From contig NZ_JANUGW010000032.1 of NCBI RefSeq assembly GCF_024753285.1, forward strand, positions 1 through 60,864: a DNA stretch of 60,864 nucleotides. Reading direction: 5' to 3'. Under the pieces are notes generated by a model. The model saw only the letters and a program-made list of their open reading frames with translations, was not told the DNA's origin and searched no databases. The DNA comes from Massilia pinisoli. Lineage in GTDB: Bacteria; Pseudomonadota; Gammaproteobacteria; Burkholderiales; Burkholderiaceae_D. A program made the translations under genes and the position numbers. Below are positions 55,954 through 60,864 of the stretch, one piece after another. Numbering within the stretch: the stretch's first letter is position 1; each line of letters opens with the position of its first letter.

Positions 55954-56792
55954 AATATTTCTCGACGCTTTTTAGTTTTAAAATTTTTTATTGCGATTTT
56001 TTTAGCCTGAGAAGAAGAATTTTTAGATTCGGAAGTATCGCCAAGTTCTTCCTCGCATTCATCTTTTAAACTAAAATAGTCAACTTCTTTGTATTCATCC
56101 TCGCTTTCAGGATCGCGAGAATCAGGTTCGCCTTCGTATTCTTTATCATCCTCTTCGGGATCATGAGAATCGGGCCCATCTTTGTATTCATCGTCATCTT
56201 CTGGGTCACATGGATCAGGTTCGTCTTCATATTCATCGTCATCTTCCGGGTCACGAGAATCAGGTTCGTCTCCATACTGTTCCTCGTTTTCAGAAGCTCG
56301 AGAACTAAATTGCTCGACTTCTCGAACAATCTTATCAATTATGCTTTCAAGCTGAGTATCAGCTTCGCGAACTTGTTTGACAAACGTAGCCGAAATTCTA
56401 CCTTCGGAATCCATTTCTGAATTTTCTGAAAATTCGTCAGTTTCGTTTTGCATAAATTCTAAATTCACAGAATCATTTGGCGCTGACAATTTAGAAATCC
56501 CATCCTCTACGGCATCAATAGGTTGGACTTCGCCTTCGAGCTTTAAGTCAATATGCAAAATCTCATTAACTATCTTGCAATATTCAGAATAAACTTTAGA
56601 AATCAAGGCTTTACGATCGCAACTCATATCGCCAAACCGAACCTCGATAAATTCCCCTAGTTCGTCCCAAAGTTGCCTGACTACGACACACCCCTTAAAC
56701 AATGAATCCTCAGAATCTGGATTATCAACAACTTCAGCATAAACATGATGATTTTTTAAAGTTATTGATTTCCTAAATGTGGGCAATGGCAC
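55950..56792 (-). CDS. Hypothetical protein with acidic tandem repeats
   Basis: A 280-aa protein. Residues 1-100 are a folded domain of unknown type. Residues 173-233 are four copies of a 15-16-residue unit of the form Y-x-D/G-E/G-P-D-x-x-D-P-E-x-D-D-E. The last 30 residues are strongly basic (KKIAIKNFKTKKRREI). The charge pattern recalls DNA-mimic or nucleic-acid-competing proteins, or a flexible linker. It heads a two-gene operon with the 55489 gene. Confidence 0.5.
   Translation of the reverse strand: MPLPTFRKSITLKNHHVYAEVVDNPDSEDSLFKGCVVVRQLWDELGEFIEVRFGDMSCDRKALISKVYSEYCKIVNEILHIDLKLEGEVQPIDAVEDGISKLSAPNDSVNLEFMQNETDEFSENSEMDSEGRISATFVKQVREADTQLESIIDKIVREVEQFSSRASENEEQYGDEPDSRDPEDDDEYEDEPDPCDPEDDDEYKDGPDSHDPEEDDKEYEGEPDSRDPESEDEYKEVDYFSLKDECEEELGDTSESKNSSSQAKKIAIKNFKTKKRREIL
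56094..56276 (-). repeat. Four tandem 45-48-bp repeats coding acidic units
   Basis: Four imperfect copies encode YGDEPDSRDPEDDDE, YEDEPDPCDPEDDDE, YKDGPDSHDPEEDDKE and YEGEPDSRDPESEDE. Such in-frame repeats can change copy number by slippage. Confidence 0.8.
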
Positions 56793-57072
56793 TTCAATCT
56801 CCTTTGGTTTCCTACTGATTCATTTAAGTTTATCACTGAGAAATCCAAAAAACGACGAAAAAAATTCTGCACATCTTTATCAAAAAATTTTATTTTTTTG
56901 TTGTTATGGTTTTCTCGCGAACCCGGCGTCGATTAGTGTAGAAATTGAAAGTCCGATACCATCATTCCAATTGCAATAACGCAAGGTCAAAAATATTTTT
57001 ATGAATATGTTTTCGTTAGGCATAGAAAGTTCTGGTTAACTCCGGCCTAGCATAGGTAGACAGGGGTTTACC
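56793..57072. other. AT-rich intergenic region
   Basis: About 280 bases, with long A/T runs. It holds the promoter for the acidic-repeat pair. No gene seen. Confidence 0.5.
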
Positions 57073-58113
57073 TTAGTAACTTCCTGGCTGGGTATCCGAT
57101 CGGCGCACGGACGGGTACAGTACCTCCCGTAATTCTTCCACCTCGGCCTCTGCTCTATCTCGCTCGCTCGTGAGCAGGCCGATTCTCTGCATGAAGCCTT
57201 TGACCTGGTCGAGCGCCTTTGCCAGCTGCGCCTTGAGGTCGTCAATCTGCCGCTGGAAATAGGTCCGCTGCACCTGTATCTCGCGCGCCAGGCGGGCGTT
57301 TTCCTTGCGAAGCTGAGCCGCTTCCCGTTCCCGCTCGTCGCTTTCCTGGCGCAGCCGTTCCAGCGCCTCAGCCTGCCGGGCACGGGAATGCCGGCTCACC
57401 TCGGCCACGGTCTGGGCTTGCTCAACCAAGGCAATATGCTTAGTCTGTTCTTCCTTGTACTTAGCTTCCAGCTCCTTCGCCCTGCCGGTGACGCGATCTA
57501 CGAGCCTCGGCGCCGGCGGCTTTAAGGCGGCCAGTGTCGGGTTTTTGTTAAGCGCCGCAGCGTACTGCTTGGCCGTTGTGTGCTTTGCCTTGGAGCCCTG
57601 TATGCCACGCTTCAAGCCGACCGGCGCACCAACCTTGGCGGCGAAATCGGTCTGCATGTCGCTCAGAACCTTGCGGCCACCGAGAAAATCTTTTGCCGAC
57701 AGCCTTCCGTCCTTGGTGATCGGGACCGCATAAATGGCCAAGTGAGGATTTGACTCGTCCAGCTGAACGCTCACGCAAATGATGTTGTCCTTGCCGTGTC
57801 GCTCCTCGAGCCAAGCGACAGCGCCCTTGAAATATTGGTTCTTGGTCTGCGTCGAGGCTGTGGCAACCCACTCCGGGCTTGCAGCTACTAGGTACTCGAT
57901 GCACAAAACGGCGTCCTTGCGGCGTTTCTCCGGCAACCTGGCCTTGAGTGTCTGCAGCAGCTCGGCAGAGCTCGTGGCGCCAAAGTTTCGGTTCAGGTGT
58001 GTCCGCGAGGCATCGGCATTAGGGGTTGGGATCTCGCGAAAGGTATGTTTTGCGGAGCCGGCCACCGAGCCGATCGTCGTTAGTTTCTCAGCGCGGAGGA
58101 TGCAATAGTTCAT
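57073..58113 (-). CDS. mobV: MobV/Pre-type relaxase
   Basis: A 346-aa mobilisation protein. The N-terminus MNYCILRAEKL, then HLNRNFG near residue 46 and NPHLAIYAVPI near 130, give the pattern of the Mob_Pre relaxase (MOBV). The C-terminal 150 residues are a long coiled coil (HSRARQAEALERLRQ onward), as in other MobV proteins. Start at ATG 58113 is preferred over the frame opening at 58137. It would nick an oriT just upstream, where a cluster of inverted repeats lies. Mobilisation needs a helper conjugation system, as none is seen here. Confidence 0.85.
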   Translation of the reverse strand: MNYCILRAEKLTTIGSVAGSAKHTFREIPTPNADASRTHLNRNFGATSSAELLQTLKARLPEKRRKDAVLCIEYLVAASPEWVATASTQTKNQYFKGAVAWLEERHGKDNIICVSVQLDESNPHLAIYAVPITKDGRLSAKDFLGGRKVLSDMQTDFAAKVGAPVGLKRGIQGSKAKHTTAKQYAAALNKNPTLAALKPPAPRLVDRVTGRAKELEAKYKEEQTKHIALVEQAQTVAEVSRHSRARQAEALERLRQESDEREREAAQLRKENARLAREIQVQRTYFQRQIDDLKAQLAKALDQVKGFMQRIGLLTSERDRAEAEVEELREVLYPSVRRSDTQPGSY

Positions 58114-58134
58114 AGCAGCCCCCGGAGTAGAGGC

Positions 58135-58177
58135 CACCGGAGAAACCCGGTGTACTCACTACACTTTCCAAGGAAAG
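58135..58177. other. Candidate oriT upstream of mobV
   Basis: Three inverted repeats in 43 bases: CACCGG-AGAAAC-CCGGTG (58135-58152), GTGTA-CTCAC-TACAC (58150-58164) and CTTTCC-AA-GGAAAG (58164-58177). They lie about 20-65 bases before the relaxase start, the usual place for a MobV origin of transfer. Confidence 0.55.
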
Positions 58178-58528
58178 TCGCTCGCCCTGCCGGGAGCCTA
58201 ACCCACCCTACTTCGCGCCCCCATGAGGAGTCTTGACCGGATTGCGCTCCGGAGGCGTACTTGTGCATTCGGTCCATCATCTCTGCCTTTCGTATCTGCT
58301 CCTCTTATATTGCATGGTCGAGCGGGGCAAGGCTGCGAAAAAAACTGCCCAACTCGACTTTTCTACAATTTGGCGCAAAATACGGGCCTACGAACTTAAA
58401 GCAACTAAATTTCCGACATGCTCACACTTCGAGCGTTATGTAAGTACAGATCTCAACGCACTAGATCAGTCTGGCATCTTTCTTATCTCGTATTGGGCCA
58501 ACGTCGCTTCGTCGTGTACCTGCATTGA
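58178..58528. other. Intergenic region right of oriT, no gene supported
   Basis: An open frame on the plus strand (58233-58598) runs over the end of the convergent gene and lacks a ribosome-binding site; I do not accept it. GGTCCATCAT at 58270 echoes part of the dusA core, but the surrounding bases do not match. Confidence 0.5.
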
Positions 58529-58867
58529 TCAATTCGTTAGTCCGTTGGGGAGGCTCATGGCGATGAACTCGATGCCAGTGGAACGCAGTTGGGTTTGAAT
58601 CGCTGACAAAAATTTCTCTGCCGCCGCACTAGGTGCATGCCTATGAATAAGCTCAATTCGAAAAGCTTTGCCTCGTGCTACTGGCAATTCCTCGATCAGT
58701 TGTCCACTAGCAATAAACGCCAAATAGGCTCTGACCTTCCGCTCGATGAGACTAAAGTGCGACCCTGCATCATCCCAAGGTCGATGATCCGCAATACTAA
58801 GAACTACTTTCCCGTCGGCCTTCGAAATTCCTAGTCCATCGATAACGTCACAACGATCAATACCCAT
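58529..58867 (-). CDS. DUF6572-like hypothetical protein
   Basis: A 112-aa protein starting MGIDRCDVIDGLGISKADGK, then VVLSIADHRPWDD and a helical RKVRAYLAFIASGQLIEELP. This opening is typical of the DUF6572 family of unknown function, often encoded near mobile or defence genes. AAGGAAG precedes the ATG. Confidence 0.7.
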   Translation of the reverse strand: MGIDRCDVIDGLGISKADGKVVLSIADHRPWDDAGSHFSLIERKVRAYLAFIASGQLIEELPVARGKAFRIELIHRHAPSAAAEKFLSAIQTQLRSTGIEFIAMSLPNGLTN

Positions 58868-59062
58868 CGTCTTCCTTTTAGTTTCTAAGCGCCAAAGTCA
58901 GTGTTACTGCTTCGCAAGCCGACGTCATCTGTCCACTATTGGCCTATTTTGGTAAAAACCGACCAGCAACAATTTCGGGAGGTTTTAAATGCCCAACCTC
59001 TGCGTGATCATCCAATAGCGGCGGTTCTGGTCAGTCTAGAGTGTCAGAAAGCGTTCTTAGCA

Positions 59063-59860
59063 TTATTTTTCAGTCGGTCTATCCTGCAACGTAGGATCTC
59101 TCGCTACCAGAAGTTGGCCGTAGCGAGCGTCGGGATGCTTACGTAGATAGGCTTGCACCTTCTCGTCTAATTCCTGTCGGCGTGCAGTGTCGGCACTTTC
59201 CTCTTGAGCCAAACGAGCAGAATTCATACGTCTAAATTTTTCGATCACCTTATTTAGCTTAGCTATCTCATTAAGGACCGCTTGTAGACCTTTTGGCTTC
59301 CCGACGCTTTCTTTAGACTCGTTCGTAAGAGCCAGAGGCGCTTGGGGCGCTGACAATAGTCCAGTACGTACAGCACGTTCGATCGCAAGCTGCTGACGGT
59401 CAATGTCCCACCCAGAAGACACAATCCATTTGGCCGGCCTGTTAATTGACCTAGCCTCATTGACGAGCCGCTTATACGCATCCTTAAATGCCATCCGGCC
59501 GCCGATTTCGTCCTTGTTGTTCAAGAGCGGACGGGCGATTTCGAATGCCTGGGCAATCTCCTCCGTCCACACAACCGTATCGGCCTCATCTCGGCCGGCC
59601 TGTGCGATAGCCCAAGCTTCGTTTTCGACTGGCCGGCCATCCAGTAATTTGCACCTGGCGGCAACGCTATTCGGCATTGGGGCGAAATCCGGGCGCTCAA
59701 TGCGGTAGTTCTCGAACGCCTGCTCAATTACCGACGGTGAGAAAGGCGCAAGATGGCTAAGCCAGGTGTTGACATCGGTCTTCTCTGGTAGTGACTTGTC
59801 GTAACCAGCAAGTACGTCAGCTAGTAAACGGACGAACCACGGTTTGTCCTCAGCCCGCAT
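59063..59860 (-). CDS. Replication-associated protein, helicase-loader-like
   Basis: A 265-aa protein. The N-terminal segment (WFVRLLADVLAGYDKSLPEK, NTWLSHLAPFSP, then PDFAPMPNSVAARC) follows the layout of phage helicase-loader/inhibitor domains (G39P-like: Trp, aromatic, PP near the end). The C-terminal 80 residues are charged and helical. It overlaps the upstream gene by 11 bases, and the pair recalls phage O/P-type replication modules. The assignment is by pattern and context only. Confidence 0.45.
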   Translation of the reverse strand: MRAEDKPWFVRLLADVLAGYDKSLPEKTDVNTWLSHLAPFSPSVIEQAFENYRIERPDFAPMPNSVAARCKLLDGRPVENEAWAIAQAGRDEADTVVWTEEIAQAFEIARPLLNNKDEIGGRMAFKDAYKRLVNEARSINRPAKWIVSSGWDIDRQQLAIERAVRTGLLSAPQAPLALTNESKESVGKPKGLQAVLNEIAKLNKVIEKFRRMNSARLAQEESADTARRQELDEKVQAYLRKHPDARYGQLLVARDPTLQDRPTEK

Positions 59861-60818
59861 CGTTTACTTCCTCCATGTCGATGTCGATCACATTGGCATC
59901 CGTGCGAGCATCCCCGCCCATCAGTTCGGCCAAAATGCGGTTATTGCGCTGCTCGATAGTTTCCGGCCCAGTGGCCTGCTTGCTCGCCAGCTCAACGAAT
60001 TTATCGATGTGATCAGCGTCACGGAAAATCAGGCCAACGCCGTTGTACTTCTGCCGGCCCAAAAATTCACCCCGAGCCATATGGAAATCGGACTTCGAGC
60101 AGCCAAGGATCGCATCGCAGAGCTGACGTGGTTCGTAGAGCTTGAGGGCTGCTTTGATAATCTTCCAGCGAGACTCGTCCAACTGAGCATTTGGCGTCGC
60201 CATGGTTTTTTGCCAGTACTCGAAAATCGTCTTCACCGCGCCGGCTTCGGGCGACACATCGCTATGGCCGACGAGTGTTTGTTCTTGCGCTTGCGCTTGC
60301 TCGTGTTCTTGCTCCTGTTCTTGCTCCTGTTTTTGTTCTTGTTCTTGTTCTTGGCTTGCAAGGGGCTTTGAAGGGGACGTCAAGGGGGCTTCGGCTCCCC
60401 TTCTTGACGCCATGCAGAACGGCTTCGCATACATATCGAAAAAGCTGGCGAGGTAAGGGTTATCAGGTAGCGAGTCGTACGCGTTTTGCACCCCCTTAAT
60501 ACGAGGATCCTTGCCGTTCAACTGGTCACTAACTTGGAAGCGAGCCATTTCGATCACCCAAACTACTTCGCTGTCCTGATCGTAGTGGCAAAATTCTGCC
60601 TCAATGCACCCGGCAAGGCCCTTCAGAGCTCCTTCTACGCCCAATCCCGTTTCATAGGCAATGTACGTTTTTGGAACGTAGTAAAAGCCAAGCATATTAG
60701 CGTGTGGCCCAGTCATCAGGTATAGAGCCACCATTTGTGCCTCGACACCGTGTTTCCGTAGGGCCTTCCCGGTTTTACCCATCCAGAACTGCGGGCTTAC
60801 TCTTGAATAATTACGCAT
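59850..60818 (-). CDS. Replication initiator-like protein (phage O type)
   Basis: A 322-aa protein. The N-terminus has the winged-helix layout of phage replication proteins (MRNYSRVSPQFWMGKTGKAL, then QMVALYLMTGPHANMLGFYY). A low-complexity linker of Glu/Gln repeats (about residues 163-190) separates it from a C-terminal domain that may contact the partner. The ATG at 60818 has GAAGAGGAA upstream. The repeat-coding DNA is a run of GTTCTT/GCTCCT units prone to slippage. Confidence 0.55.
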   Translation of the reverse strand: MRNYSRVSPQFWMGKTGKALRKHGVEAQMVALYLMTGPHANMLGFYYVPKTYIAYETGLGVEGALKGLAGCIEAEFCHYDQDSEVVWVIEMARFQVSDQLNGKDPRIKGVQNAYDSLPDNPYLASFFDMYAKPFCMASRRGAEAPLTSPSKPLASQEQEQEQKQEQEQEQEHEQAQAQEQTLVGHSDVSPEAGAVKTIFEYWQKTMATPNAQLDESRWKIIKAALKLYEPRQLCDAILGCSKSDFHMARGEFLGRQKYNGVGLIFRDADHIDKFVELASKQATGPETIEQRNNRILAELMGGDARTDANVIDIDMEEVNDAG

Positions 60819-60864
60819 CAGTTCCTCTTCTTTCAACGCTTAAGGAGACGCTCACTTGGCGGTG

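Larger units (their letters stand above)
27705..60864. mobile_element. Element 3: BREX-bearing island, left end in window
   Basis: Begins at attachment site C with integrase 2. It carries the BREX operon, the Hsp70 operon, a MobV relaxase with oriT-like repeats and replication-like genes. I find no further APMMDWT-type site with TTGCTACAA arms up to the window end, so the right boundary probably lies outside. It could also be a composite of several insertions. Confidence 0.6.

Noticed and set aside
58260..58290. Possible fourth dusA attachment site
   Set aside because: Only GGTCCATCAT matches; the flanking bases do not encode APMMDWT and no TTGCTACAA arms are nearby.
58233..58598. 121-codon plus-strand frame
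   Set aside because: It runs into the convergent DUF6572-like gene, lacks a ribosome-binding site and has no protein-like pattern.
15451..60864. Complete prophage
   Set aside because: Integrases and replication-like genes are present, but there are no capsid, terminase, tail or lysis genes in the window.

Overview
The window looks like a GC-rich betaproteobacterial chromosome, most likely Oxalobacteraceae and Massilia-like. This is an inference from GC-rich codon use, the set of core genes and a PEP-CTERM protein. The left 15.5 kb is ordinary chromosome. It holds acs, a YqhA-type membrane protein, class I fumarase, murI, tRNA-His, an asparagine synthetase, a three-gene operon (exported protein, antiporter-like protein, glutamate-cysteine ligase-like enzyme), two small exported proteins, a chemotaxis receptor and dusA.

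From 15.45 kb onward everything is accessory DNA stacked on the 5' end of dusA. Three copies of the dusA segment coding APMMDWT lie at 15451, 25141 and 27705. Two of them sit beside a tyrosine recombinase of the dusA-targeting kind. Short direct repeats spaced 11 bp flank these sites and mark the element ends. Element 1 (15.45-25.17 kb) carries an integrase, an AlpA-like regulator, a candidate HUH replication protein, a gene behind a perfect LexA box, a PEP-CTERM protein, a HEPN-type protein, a serine recombinase with a repeat cluster in front of it, and a pair of diverged paralogues. Element 2 (25.17-27.73 kb) is a remnant with no integrase, holding a Fic protein whose catalytic His is replaced. 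Element 3 starts at 27.7 kb and runs past the right edge.

Element 3 is centred on a type 1 BREX phage-defence operon on the minus strand: brxR, brxA, brxB, brxC, pglX, pglZ, brxL (48.0 to 32.1 kb). Its striking feature is that pglX is in two pieces. The methyltransferase half (602 aa) and the target-recognition half (595 aa) are separate genes. Between them, joined by ATGA overlaps, lie an ABC/RecF-like ATPase and a small PD-(D/E)XK nuclease. Downstream of brxL, past an IS66 scrap, a second ATPase is coupled to a phospholipase-D-like protein that resembles the C-terminal domain of BrxL.

Right of BREX is a three-gene Hsp70 operon (TPR protein, GrpE-like protein, DnaK-like protein), then a conspicuously AT-rich stretch with unrecognised genes, including one with four acidic repeats. 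After that come a MobV relaxase with an oriT-like cluster of inverted repeats and two genes resembling replication proteins. Element 3 therefore looks mobilisable and specialised in defence.
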